From: Dactylellina haptotyla
Lineage: Eukaryota > Ascomycota > Orbiliomycetes > Orbiliales > Orbiliaceae
DNA length: 64,000 nucleotides
Direction of reading: 5' to 3'
Assembly (NCBI GenBank): GCA_031310005.1
Contig: CM062384.1
Span: 372,001-436,000 of the forward strand
The position numbers and the translations under genes were made by a program. Positions 47,139-62,373 of the stretch are shown one piece after another. The notes beneath the pieces are model-generated. The model did no database searches and was not told the DNA's origin. It worked only from the letters and a program-made list of their open reading frames with translations. Every line of letters begins with the position of its first letter. The first letter of the stretch is position 1.

Positions 47139-50100
47139 ATGCCTTACAGGCCTCCTGTGCATACTGAATCCGCTAGACTGAGCCGTCATACCGACGTTGA
47201 AACTATCGGAGAGGTTCCATTTCCTTCGATTCTCCCACTCTCGAGACAACCAACGGCTGTCAACGTTTGTCACAACGGTCCTAATGTTGCGTGTCAGCTG
47301 GCGGGCAAAGGAGCCCATCTGCATGGCGGGGCGACACATACTTTAGACGACGAACTCCCGGAATGGCAGCTGTTCGAAGCCGTTCAACCGCTCTTCGCAT
47401 CCAATCTGCAGTGGGAGCTGCAGCGACACAATAGAGGACGGGTCGGTGTCGACGCGGAAACGATAGGGTCGGAGAATTTTCTCGATTTCTTCAAATATGA
47501 GATGAAGAGATTACCGGAAAATGCGCCAGGCAAGAAATTGTCTTGCGAAGTTTATGGTAACTGCATTGAAACTCTCACAGACTTGCTGGACCTCCTAGAG
47601 CGTCTTGTGCGAGAACATATTCTCCATGACCCAGAGCTAGGAGAGTCGGAAGAAATAGAAGGAAATGTGAGTTGAATTTCCATACAATTCCTGTAGCTAC
47701 TAGTGTTATTACCGACTACTCTGATTTTGATTGGACAAATTGAGCTTATAAAATGAGTCTCAAGCTCAAGAACGCCAACCTACCAGACCCACAACTGAAA
47801 GAACGATTGGTTGTTTCAGCTTCAATGTTCACAAGTATATATTCATGGCTCGGGGTCGAGTTCGCGGCGCCTCTGCAATCTCCACCGGAGCCACTTTTTG
47901 ATAATAGTTCCTCAAATTCCAAAGCTCAAGATAACCCCGCACCAGAAGAAAATAAAGACCACCCGAAACTGCGGGCACTGGGGAAAGCCGTGTCCATCGC
48001 GCTCGAGGATGGCACGGATCTCGGACGAGCCTGCAGCGCCTACTTGCGGCTGGATCATAGCACCGAGGAATTTGCGGACGCCGTGGATGTGCTGAGCTCA
48101 TTCAATACCTGCCTGGAGTCACCTGATGTCTCCGGTGGCGCTAAGCCGCACGATTTAACTTATGCTTTGGAAATCTCTAGAACTCGTTGGGAGGATGTTG
48201 GACCTTCGAATTTTTCGAGTCTGCTCTTTAACATACTACAGAAAAAAATTAGTGGATGTCAAGCTAGTCAGAGCGAAAAGCATCAAGCGATGCTCCGACT
48301 GAACGGGTTTCAATTGGAAGATAATCCGTTGGCTTTTGACATGTTTTTCCACCCTTGCAGGCGATCAAATTATTGGCAGGAAAGCCGATTCACGCCAAAG
48401 GGGAAGTAAGTTATTCCGTAGACAGCTGCTCTCTTGCCGTTTGCTAACGTCACCCACACAAAGGAACCTCCAAAATTTTGCGCGGCCGGAATTTGTTCAT
48501 AACCTGTGCGGTTATATCGATAGGTTTCCTGAAGAATCAAATCCGGTCGTACTCAGCATCGCCTTTGATAAGACAAAACTCCTCGCGACTACCGCGGACC
48601 TCTTAGCAAATGCGGGTGCGTTACCCGAGAAATCTCTCGAGGATCTTCTCGGACGCGGATTCTTTCGTAAACCGACAGCCGGCGGGGCTTTCAGTCCTGG
48701 AGATAAAGCGGTTTTGACCCTCTCACTCGCTCGCTGTCTTCTTCATTTCTTCCAAGGACCTTGGATGGAGCGCCCATGGAGCGCGGAATCCGTCCGTTTT
48801 CTTCAGAGGAATACGTCGACCGAGATATTGGATATACACCACCCGTACGTCCGATACGTCTTACCCAATGACTTCGGAACGACGGTGGAGCCAAAGTTCT
48901 CCAAATTTCAGAGAGTAATGCTGTCCTTTGGCCGGTTACTTTTAGAAATCGAGACTGGAGAGAATATTGCCCTAGATTCATCCTTAGAGTCGGACCCGGA
49001 CGACGTGAAAACCACTCTAATGGACGTACTGGACCGTCAAGAGGAGCCGAGGGGACCTTATCATCTAGCGGTAGAGGGATGTCTCAAATTCAAAGCGTCA
49101 CTGGCGTCCATCCAGAAACGCGAACCAAAGCTGGAACTCGACCACCAGATCAGAAAGGTTATATATACCAGCGTGATCAAGCACCTAGAGCAGAACCTCT
49201 CCTGTTTTCGAAATCACAAAAAGCTTCTAGCTCGGCGGAACCTCCAAGTCGCCGACCGATCAATCAAAACCGTGCCAGAAGTAGAGATCAAGGCTAGCTT
49301 TCCAACTCAATCGCAGAGAGAAATCATACAAGAAATCCCTAAAAGTATAGACACTGCCAACACACTAAAATACACTATAGGATGGGTTTGCGCGATTGCA
49401 ATCGAACTTGCGGCGGTGAAAGCCATACTTGACGAAGAATACGAGCCCCTTCCTATGAGTTCTTCAGAGACAAATATCTATACCTTTGGGCGAATGGGAA
49501 AACACAATATAGTAATCGCGTGTCTACCATCCGGTAAGTATGGAACGGTATCAGCCGCGACGGTGGCATCCGAGATGCGATGGCATTTTCCAGATTTGAG
49601 GTTTTATTTAATGGTGGGGATCGGCGGCGGAGTGCCCAGCGAAACGAACGACATCCGCCTCGGTGACGTTGTGGTCAGTTTACCGACGGGTACCTCCGGT
49701 GGTGTGATTCAATACGAATTCGGCAAGACGGTATCAGAAGGCAAATTCCAGCACACGGGCAATTTGAACGCCCCGCCCACGTTACTGCTTAATTCTTTAA
49801 CTCACTTGCGAGCTATAAACACCAAAAAATTGGGGGCGGCGCTGGAAGAAGAGATATCCCGCGTTTGCGAGACGGATGATAGATTCAACCGGCCAAGACA
49901 GGATGAGGACCGTCTGTTCAGCGCTAGTTATGAACACCCAAGTCATGAAAAATCATGCGAGAGATGCGATACAAGCAAATTGGTTGTTCGCAAGCCGAGA
50001 GGGAACGAGTACCCGTATGTTCATTATGGTATTATTGCGTCCGGCGATAAAGTCATGAAACACGCTGCAACGAGGGATAAAATTGGGAAAGAGATGGGTG

Positions 50101-50312
50101 CTATATGTTTTGAGATGGAAGCAGCTGGGTTGATACACAGTCTGCCGTGTTTGGTTGTGCGGGGGATATGTGACTATTCGGACAGCCATAAAAGCAAGGA
50201 GTGGCAGCCGTATGCGACAGTGACGGCAGCGGCGTTTGCGAAGAAGTTGCTCGAATATGTGCCCCATTTGGATGGATTACATCGACATCAGCATGTCCAT
50301 AGCTATGGATAG
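47139..50312 (+). CDS. DUF7580-like helical protein with C-terminal PNP_UDP domain
   Basis: Exons 47139-47666, 47765-48405 and 48464-50312 give about 1,005 residues. The second intron (GTAAGT..TTGCTAACG..AAAG) is clear. The first has a good GTGAGT donor but its acceptor (after ATGAGTCTCAAG) and the start codon are uncertain. Residues up to about 640 resemble the DUF7580 family of fungal proteins: an N-terminal helical part, LVLSIAFDKTKLLATTADLL, LARCLLHFFQGPWM, PYVRYVLP and FGRLLLEIETGE, a worn protein-kinase-like fold. From residue 693 a complete PNP fold follows: [67 protein letters not shown]. This is the same domain that serves as effector in PNP-NACHT NLRs, but here no NACHT or repeats follow. 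Likely in non-self recognition or cell-death control (inference). Confidence 0.75.
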
Positions 50313-51018
50313 TTGACTTTCTGGAATAATATGAAAACAGTAACAATATATGTAAATAGACATGTCCGACGTTGAGACGATTGAGATCAGCTAGGCAACT
50401 TAAACTCTAATAAGTTTTGTGCTAACATTTTGCTTGTGGCTACCAGTTATTATTAGTAAAATTCCAACCTCGCGTCGTGTTGAGAATGTCTTATAGCGGA
50501 TTCAAGGTTGTTACTTTCATTGGCTAATAGATTGCCTAAACATGGTACGGGACGTATCCGTCGTCTCCAACACACACTTGTCTTACCTATGTTTGTGACA
50601 TAGACATGCATGCGTATAGTGCTGCTCATGATAATATAAGAAACACCCCACTCTCACAATGTGAGAGCAGCCGACCATTCCATCCCATCTCTCTATCTGC
50701 TATTAATACATCGCTCCTTACTAACACTTCTTGCAGACAACGAATCAATATTTTTATTTCATTTTTTGGAGGGCGGTCAATTCTGGCACTGTGTTGGAAC
50801 CGCAGGGCGTTGATAGTTTGAGATTTTTAAACCCGGCCGGATGGCAATCAAGCAATGATTCTTTGTATATAAGCCCTCTTTAAGTTTCCTTGAACAAACT
50901 AGATTTCTATAAAAATATTTGAGTTGAGCGTACACATTTGTAAATTATTAAAAATTATAGGAAGTATATAGTTGTGCTAGATGATTCGGTGATATTATGC
51001 CTGGACCGGAATTCACTT
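50313..51018. other. convergent 3' intergenic region
   Basis: Lies between the 3' ends of the PNP gene and the nucleotide-sugar transporter. AT-rich, no gene recognised. Confidence 0.5.
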
Positions 51019-52408
51019 TCAAATCCTGGCTTCTCCCCTTTCTACGATGGATTCAATAACTCTATTGTCGCCTTTTCCCAGAAGTGTATATGTCGCCGTC
51101 GCTGTATTTTCCGGTATTTTTTCGCTATCTGGTTTAGAGTAAAGATAGGTGGCAAATATTACGGTTAAAGACCCGATTAAGAACTAGTAATTCAGAATTA
51201 GCACAGATACACAAATGAAATATATCCACTGATGCGATCGATCGGTTTTGAACTCACATTAAAGGAGATGACGAAATTAAAGTAGAAGACGCTAGCAATG
51301 CAACTTAGAATGATGCTAATGCTAGTTGCAAAGTTCTTCGCGATATTATCCGCATAGTTAATGCACAAAGCAACAACTATCCCACCTACAGCCTGAAAAC
51401 CAATAGCCATCCAGACAACCCCGTTGTATCCGCTGAAGAAGCCTCGTTTGGAGATTTCAGCGCCGTCCTTTAGGACCACACCGATGAAAAATGCCGGGAA
51501 CAAGGAATAGAAGGAAAGCTGGATATTTCGAACCCAGATTGTGGCTGACGCCCCTTTTAATACTTTTTCGAAATAAACACCCGCCAGGCCTGAAATGATA
51601 CACGCGATGATAACCGCGGTAAGCCCCAACATCTTGTTCATTTGTGCTGTGGGGTCGTGATCGTTATGAGTGCCTTCGTACGGAGTGGAGTTATTCGAGG
51701 AGACATCTTGGATAACTGACGATTTTGAGCTCGTATCTGAGGAAGACAGCGTCGGAGTAGGTATCTGAACAATAGCAACACCCGCCGTAAGAATAATCAA
51801 AGATACCCATCTTAAAGGTGATAGTTGTCGTCCCAGCATTGTCACACTGAATAAGGCGGTTGTGAGGATTTTTAACTGGTAAGTAACCTGGAACGTAGCC
51901 GCATCAAGATTTGACACCGCGATATATTGCAGACTGTTTTGTAATGTGTATAGAGCAGCCGGTATCGCGAGCTTCCAGTGGTCAGGTTTGAAGACCTCAC
52001 TATACACATTCCCCACAGTGCTCAATATACTTCTATTCAGACCGTCTCTTTTGGCTTGGTCGTGGTATGCTACTATAGCAGAAATCAGAAGTTTAATGAC
52101 TTCATTCATCAGAACTGCCGTAGAGGTGAGATAACGGCCGTTCGGTGAGGTAGGCATAATTCGTGAATAGTGCATAATCTAGAGCGTAAATTAGCGAGGC
52201 CCGATCATATCCACGAAAGATTATATGTCGTAGCCATCGTACCAGTATCAGCGCTGAGTTTTGGAATATGAGCTAAATAATAATACTCATTAGTTGGTGA
52301 CAGTTCACGCCCTAGGGCATTGTAGTAAATATGGCAACCCACAGTCACTAAAGAGATATGTTTCATCGTAATCCCCATAAAGTACCCATTGTTCGTGTGT
52401 TCCGCCAT
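51019..52408 (-). CDS. Golgi nucleotide-sugar transporter (UDP-galactose/UDP-GlcNAc type)
   Basis: Multi-pass antiporter that brings UDP-sugars into the Golgi in exchange for UMP. I place four exons, all phase 0: 52408-52343, 52272-52243, 52178-51258 and 51183-51019, giving 393 residues. The second exon is only 30 nt and encodes LIFQNSALIL, joining MKHISLVT to IMHYSRIM in exactly the order found in the SLC35A/Gms1 family. Later signatures are VLMNEVIKL, LDAATFQVTYQLKILTTALFSV, GLAGVYFEKVLK and NYADNIAKNFATS. The last exon completes the tenth helix (FLIGSLTVIFATYLYS) and a cytosolic tail. A serine-rich loop lies between helices 5 and 6. Exact sugar specificity cannot be assigned; Gms1/UgtA-like is most likely. 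It neighbours a GT17 glycosyltransferase, also in the secretory pathway. Confidence 0.93.
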
Positions 52409-53530
52409 GGTTGTGTAAATAGAGAAACGATCCTGCTCAAAATCTCCTAAGCCCTACAAAACAAGATTATGTGTTGAAGGTAATCGGGTCAACTAGCGTT
52501 TGCTGGGAGACAAGGTATTCGGTACTCGAGGCGAAGCTGGTAATTATATTACGGGGGGCCGAATATTACGAGTATTACTTTTTGAAGGCTGCAATATTAA
52601 TATGACGGGAAAGAATCTCAATTCCTAATTCGTGCTGGAAGAGTGGCTGACAACTAACGGAAGGCTGGAAGAGAACACCAAGCAAGCAATCAACTCGACG
52701 AAACGAAACGACGTCTTAATCTAAAGAAGTTTGAAAGGTGATAAAGTCCTAGCCCATCCAAAGGTGGGGGCTAGTTGATCCTTACAGGCTGCCAGGACTT
52801 TCAATTGTTACACCAAAAAGTGCAGAATGTACCATTGGGGGGTGGGTGTCCCCTTTAAATACCAGGTCTGCGTAGAACGTTTTAAAGGTCCAGACAGAGG
52901 AATTTGGTTTTGGCGCTATACTACAGAAACCTAGCACAAACCTAAGTTCTGTTCTTAAATGCAAGTTCAGTCCGGTTGTTCACGCTGTTTAATCTGATTG
53001 GAAATCTAGCAATTTGTTTGTTTAACCGCCAAACCTCATGAATCAACGTGCAAAGACGGGGACGCCTATCACTATACTGGGTGGCGAGCCGCATCACGTC
53101 TGCAAGCCATTTTTTCAAATTCCACGATTGAGATATTATTTACTTTTCTGTGCTTCTTAACACTTTCTTTCTACCTTGTTTTTTCAGTGAGTTTATTTGC
53201 ATATTCCATGTTAATGTTATTTTCATCTATTCATATCAAACGCAAAAATGAAAAAAAAATTGAAAATTAGAAAAAATAAAATAAAGATACAAAAGATTTC
53301 GTTTAAAGAGGGCAAGGGAAAATTTGTTAACACAGTAACCCAAGTTTCACCTCCCAGCCTGCCCGTTTCGTTATGAGTCTCGTAACCAGACTTGTGGTTG
53401 CGAAAAGTAAAAAGCATTGTTCTTACAGTTAAAACTCCTTAGCTCCTGCCATAACCAATTACTACCAAATAAACCAAAAAAATATCGCACTGCGCTGATA
53501 ACAGCTGTTGTGCTTTGCCTAAATACTGTT
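52409..53530. other. intergenic region between transporter and GT17 gene
   Basis: No gene recognised. An A-rich stretch at about 53250-53285 (AAAAAAAAATTGAAAATTAGAAAAAATAAA type) stands out. Short frames only. Confidence 0.5.
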
Positions 53531-54607
53531 TCAGGTGTAGGTAGGTTCTTGCAAATCTATGAAATTTGCATCTTCAGGATCCCGATCAAACATAAAGAGG
53601 TATCTCTCCTTGTTCTCTTTCAAGAACTCTGGAACGTCGAAGTTGTCCTCTACACGATCGAATTTCTCCCCATCTCGGTTATACAAGTCAATCCCATACC
53701 TCACATGCTCCAATATCTGCTGAGTGTCTTTATAATTCTCGCGATTATATTCGGTATGCGAGAAGCTGTTGAGCTTCTTAACGAACTCGTCAATAGTTGA
53801 GAAGCAGTAGCTGCAGTGCCACGCTGCTCCGAATAGGTGTGAGTCGGCGCCACTGCGGAGGTCTGCTGGCAAAACCGTGTGGTTGCCATCATAGTACGTC
53901 GCATGTGGAGAACCCCAGTCTCCGCGTTTACGCCATTGGAAGCCATAGTAGTACATGTCGCTGTGAAGAGCGAGCTTTTTGGGGAATACGCAATTGCGTA
54001 GTGCTGTAAGGGTGGAGGGCCGGGGTATCTCGTCGACGTCTGAGACGAGAATGACGTCGCCGGTGGAGACTGCTTGCTGCCCTTCAAGATGGGGCACGAC
54101 TTGATCGTACATGGCGTTTCTGGAGAACTTCTCGCGATCCCAGGTACCCCCAAACTTAACGCCCTCCATGTTGAGTGTGTGACGAATCATCTTGTGGTGA
54201 TATTTTTCGAATCGGCTCCAGTTCTCTTGCACGAAGAGAGGCTTGGGCGTATCTTGGAAGGTCAGGTTTGCTTCGAGGATGACAAAGTAGTCAACCTGGT
54301 TGTACATTTGTCCTAAGCGGACTTCAAGCCAGTCGACCTCGGTGTTGATGAGAACGAGATCATAAATCTTGCGTGGCTTCGAGCGTCGTTCCCATATGTC
54401 CCAACGCCGATTTTTGCAAAACTTTAGAGCATCTTCGACTGGCAAAAACTCTGGACGAGATGGAATATTTGGGTGAGGTATTGAAATTTGGCGTTCATGG
54501 TGAGATATGCTGGCCCAGGAGAGAAAACAGAGGGAAAAAGTGGCAGCGAGCGCTCCAATCCCTAACCTTCTATTGCGTGAATTGAGGTTTACCTTTGGGT
54601 TACCCAT
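53531..54607 (-). CDS. GT17 family N-acetylglucosaminyltransferase-like type II membrane protein
   Basis: Single-exon protein of 358 residues. A short basic N-tail and a hydrophobic helix at about 16-35 make a type II Golgi anchor. The catalytic part matches GT17 (beta-1,4-mannosyl-glycoprotein 4-beta-N-acetylglucosaminyltransferase): YDLVLINTEVDWLEVRLGQMY, VDYFVILEANLTFQ, AMYDQ, VSDVDEIPRPSTL and GAAWHCSYCFSTIDEFVKKLNSFSH, all conserved in the family. The DVDE motif is the probable metal/UDP-sugar site. In animals the family member MGAT3 adds bisecting GlcNAc; the fungal acceptor is not established. Adjacent nucleotide-sugar transporter is consistent with a role in glycosylation. Confidence 0.93.
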   Translation of the reverse strand: MGNPKVNLNSRNRRLGIGALAATFSLCFLSWASISHHERQISIPHPNIPSRPEFLPVEDALKFCKNRRWDIWERRSKPRKIYDLVLINTEVDWLEVRLGQMYNQVDYFVILEANLTFQDTPKPLFVQENWSRFEKYHHKMIRHTLNMEGVKFGGTWDREKFSRNAMYDQVVPHLEGQQAVSTGDVILVSDVDEIPRPSTLTALRNCVFPKKLALHSDMYYYGFQWRKRGDWGSPHATYYDGNHTVLPADLRSGADSHLFGAAWHCSYCFSTIDEFVKKLNSFSHTEYNRENYKDTQQILEHVRYGIDLYNRDGEKFDRVEDNFDVPEFLKENKERYLFMFDRDPEDANFIDLQEPTYT

Positions 54608-56017
54608 GGCCAGTAGAATTTGACTGAAAAGTGTGTGAAGAGTGCTGAGTGAACTTGTGCACCCTGAAACGACGTGCTATATATTACGATCAACAATATT
54701 CAAGTACAAGGTTTAAAGTTGATCTTTCAGGCACTTTCTTTTGGCAGTGATAGGGAATTGTAATTGCAAACAACTGTACAAATACGGCGGAAACCAAATT
54801 GATCAAATTCGATTTCTTGCCACCGTCTCAGACCTGGCTTCGTTTCCATAGTTGGACGGGCGAAATTCTTGGTCCAAGCCCGATGATATTCGCAGCGTCT
54901 GTTAACGAGACTAGCAGTTAACGGTATGGGCATAATTATTAAGGAGTATTATGATGGAAAGGAAATGGCCCTTGTCCGTCTGTAATCAAGTTCCTCCATC
55001 CTTCTGTTTGTCAAGCTAAAGTCCAAATTCGCGATAGGTAGTTCTCCCTGGATGATTTTTGTCCTTAACTGGACAAAGGGTAGAGTTACGTTTTAGGAGA
55101 TGCATGTATGGGATAAAATAAAGTATATAGACCAGCATGATATTGCAGGAGACTCGAGTTTGTGCCCATTTTGAGAACAGGTTCTGTGGGTTTGTGCGGC
55201 CGCATCCAAAGAGACTGCCAGTCTGACCTCTCTCTTGTCGTTGAGTATGGACATGTTTCCCAGAAATGCGGAAGTTTTCGGGATTCCGTGTCGGGGGGGA
55301 AATGCGACTCTTGGTATATAAGTATGTTTCTCTCTATATGAAAATGTGGGTCACTAATAATAATAACATGTATATTGATAATATATTAAGTAATATATTG
55401 TTGACTATATCTAAGCATTCTTAGGTGTATTCCGTCGATATTTAACTTACATTATTCGATAATTTCAAAACTTCTCTTCGTGAAGATCTTTATGCTCGAC
55501 CGAAAGGAGGGTCTTTTACTAACTACCTTCTACGTAGTATCGATTCAAGATGGCTTGAGCTTTCGGGCAACCCTGTAACGGGAAGACGGTTGCCGAGATT
55601 GACTTAAACCTTTCCGCCGTTGGGTTGTGGTGTGGATAAGCGAGCTCTGTAACAACAATTTTCCGAGTGGCGTAAGCCTTGGCGCTGCGCGAGCAAAGGT
55701 CGTCGTGTTGCGATGGCACGGATTACTATCTAGGTCTGATTACTGTGAAGCGGCCTCCAGTTATTCTCGGAAACATTGAGATGCAATACATAAGAGGGCA
55801 GAGGATAATTGAGGACGAAGAACATTGGTTGTTATTATGCGACAGCCCGTTACTGGTGGAGATGAGAAAGGGGATGATCTCGGAGTTAAAACTAATTCCT
55901 TCGCTTGAGTTTTGTTTTTAATTGTTTTGTATGGTTCTTTTTTTTGTCTTCGCTGTGAAGTATTTTGAGGGTATATTACGCCTGTTAAGTTGATAAGATG
56001 ATTTAATATGAATACAT

Positions 56018-56060
56018 GTATACATACATACATACATACATACATACTTACATACATATA
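56018..56060. repeat. CATA microsatellite
   Basis: About ten CATA units with one interruption (CATACTTACATA). Non-coding. Confidence 0.9.
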
Positions 56061-56293
56061 CTCTTTCAAGTTAAAACAACTTTGTGAATTATGCCACTAG
56101 TAAGTAATCTCCAGTTATAAATTTAGCGCCCACACAGTAACCTTCTGATTTTCTTAATTTTTTGGGGGGGTTTTTTTTGCCAAAGAAAACTTGTGTAAGT
56201 TACTCCGTAGCTTGGACCTAATTAGGGAATTCTGCGAGTTGAAACTATTCTGACTTAAGATTCCGCTTGATTATCTCGTAAACCAGCCACCTT

Positions 56294-56325
56294 GTGGTGG
56301 TGGTGGTGGTGGTGGTGGTGGTGGG
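56294..56325. repeat. TGG microsatellite
   Basis: About ten GTG/TGG units without interruption, in non-coding sequence. Confidence 0.9.
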
Positions 56326-57295
56326 TCTTAGAAACAAACCTAACTTGAGAAGCCTTTCTTCGGCATTATTGTTTCCTTTTGTTTCGATTTCGTGATGTAA
56401 ATAAGTGGCGTGACACAAACCTTTCTTGTGCGGCACAACAACAAACAGCACCTCTTGGTTACGGAACTGGGGAAACGGAACTCTGGGGTCACTAGTTGGC
56501 CTAAGCTTAAGTTCGATTTGCCTGAGGGATAACGTATTATTTTCGCATCATTCGTCGCGTCATGCCCAGACACGCTGACGGCAAACGAATCAATATAATT
56601 TCTTACCAGCCTCACTTCTACGATATCGATATGACATTATCATCTTCAGCGTGATGATTTGCAAGCCGGAAACTGCTCGTTTGTGGGGTACTCTCTTTAT
56701 TGTAGTCTAGACGTCATACCACCTTGTTCCTCGGATTTTTGTGACCTCAAAACCTCTTTTTTCAATCTGGATACCTTTTTGAACGAGACTCTACTCCTAA
56801 TTTCATTATAGCTACGTTGCATTGAAGGCGCCGCACTCTGCGAGTGGATAAGCAAGAAAGTTATCTTTCCGGCCTTCCGCGGACAAACGTGCGGATCCAC
56901 CAAGCGCTAAGCTTCAATCAAACCCATCACATGGTGTTGGTAATTTTTGTTGCACAATGAGGGGCAAAAGAGCCGCTTTTCTATATTCACTCTGGTTCAC
57001 AAACCCCAAAGAGTTGAACGATTACGTAGGTCACGTATTTCATACTTGTGCTTCCACCTATCTTTCTAGAACACCTGAACATATCTAGATATCTTGCTTT
57101 TCATCAGTCATCCGTCCATGCAACTTGTCATATCCCTTTGTCTGTTTAAATGGCAGCACAAAGGGATAGCCTTATGATAATTTAGCCATTTCTTTGACAC
57201 CCACATTTAACTTATTCTACCTTATTAAGAGCTGTCACAGAAAGCAACGACCCAGATACCACTAGTACTCACAATCCAGAAGAACCGTAGCAAGA

Positions 57296-60578
<3,283 letters not shown>

Positions 60579-60666
60579 TTACTTATATGTGTAAACCGCA
60601 ATCGAAATGAACCTCCCAATTAAAATTATAATCCAGTGCACTAAAATTACTTCCCGTGTCTAAAAT

Positions 60667-62373
60667 CTAATCCTGCCCTCCCCTCGTCATATCGTAATTC
60701 CAATACCCGAGCATCTTGACCTCCCTAATCTTGCGCCTTTTCTCCGGTACAAGACCGTCATTCTTCTTCCATCCCATATCGCTGCTCAGGCCGTTCATCA
60801 ACTCCGCCTTTCGTCGAGCGAAACGCTCTAAAATATCCCTCTTCGTCTCCTCGCTCGTCAACTCCACATCGACCGGTTCGTTTCCTTCGTCGTCATCGTT
60901 ATCATTATTCCCGTCACCGATGAGTCCGGCATGATCATCATCACCACCCTTCTCGGAGCCATCGGACCCCGCATCGATAAAATCGTCAATAAACCCCTTC
61001 AACTTCCACTCGACACCCACAATCCTATAGCCGTACTACGACCATATTTGTGGATTCTTCACAACCAACGTTAGCAAACAAATTCAATCCGCAATCACCA
61101 CGTCTTCGCCACCGCCATCACTGGAATTCCGGTATAAAACAACAAAAGGACTTACAACCTCGCTCGACGCATCCAACCCGACTAACCACCCGGCCTCCGC
61201 GATGGTCATGCACACCTCCACCCCTCTCTCGAACAGCGCAATCGCAAAGCGGACTTCGGCGCTAACCCCGCCCCCGCTCTTCATCATATTCTCCTCCACG
61301 CTGCACACGAACGCTTCATAGTCCGCGTTACCGTAGGGAAAGTATCGGTAGAGCAAATATTCCCCACCGGGCACCTGGATAATAATAATCTTGGGCTTCA
61401 AATGGTCTTCGTATTTCCCCGAAGCGCGCTTGCTGCTACGGGTGGAATAGGTCGTCGAGGTCGAATACGTGGACAACCGGTACGACGAACGCGGCTGAAC
61501 GCACCACATCAGCGGCGCGATGAGGGTCCACTTGTGCGTGTTGAATATCTGGGGCAAGTACCGCTCGACGTGGGAGCGGACTTCCCGCCCGTCCGGGGTG
61601 TACGTGCTCAACAGGGTGAGCGGTAGGTTCGGGGCAGAGGAATTTGTGGTGCGGAGGAGGTATGAGGGAACGGAGTCTCTGTTCTCAGAGACCTCCCCGT
61701 CGATGATTTTAAGTGCGTAATGCACTATTCCCGCGAACTTCTTCATCTCCCACCGCCGCTCGTCGACCGACCAGGCTCCCGGTTTCACGCACCCGAGGAG
61801 CACTTCTTTGATCACGGCGTCCCATTTGCCGTCCCGCGCCACCCGGCCGCAGGCACCCGTGTCGAGAATCTTCTCGCCGAATTGCTTGATCTCTCGCCTT
61901 TCGGCGGAGGTGAAGCGGGTGCGTAGAGAGTGCACCGCGTGGGCGAGGAGAAGGTCCTTTTGGGTCACCCTCTTCGGCTTCCCGACCCGCAACGCCTGTT
62001 GCGTTGCTTCCTCTTCTCCTCGGTCCTCTTCCTCCGAAGAGGATGCATCCGAGACCGAAGAAAGAGAGGAAAGCGTCGAAACGCTGAAGAGATGCTTGCT
62101 CTTCTTACGGCGGGATGAGGATAGTGGGTTCGAGAAGGTGGACGACTTGAAGAATAGGGATGGCTTTTTGATCTTCTGTTTTAGGGTAAACGAAGACTTA
62201 TGCTTCGTCTTCGTCGTCTTTGTCGTCGTCGTCTGCGTCTTCCTCTTATCCCCACTTGGGGTAGGTGATTCTGATATTGAAATATATGTTGCCTCCTTTT
62301 GATTAGTGAATAAGTGTAATGTAGAGGAGGTCTTTGGTAGGTGTCCTGATTGTTTGGAAGCTTTGTTCCCCAT
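60667..62373 (-). CDS. hypothetical protein with N-myristoylation signal
   Basis: I do not recognise the family. The proposed start at 62373 gives MGNKASKQ: Gly2 and Ser6 fit the N-myristoyltransferase consensus, so the protein may be lipid-anchored. An upstream in-frame ATG at 62409 would remove this feature. Residues 1-120 are Ser/Thr/Lys-rich and disordered, with basic and EEEDRGEEE patches. The middle (about 130-420) is a folded-looking domain including KDLLLAHAVHSLRTRFTSAE, WDAVIKEVL, FAGIVHYALKIIDG and FERGVEVCMTIAEAGWLVGL. The frame ends at 61084, but a plausible intron (61036 to about 61101) joins it to YGYRIVGVEWKLKGFIDDF and an acidic tail ending at 60667, about 546 residues in total. 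Donor choice is ambiguous. Confidence 0.55.

Larger units (their letters stand above)
54608..57295. other. 2.7-kb intergenic region with microsatellites
   Basis: No gene recognised; frames near 55519-55719 and 55679-55921 show no motif. The region contains CATA and TGG microsatellites (separate entries). The final 200 bases include the promoter of the beta-galactosidase. Confidence 0.5.
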
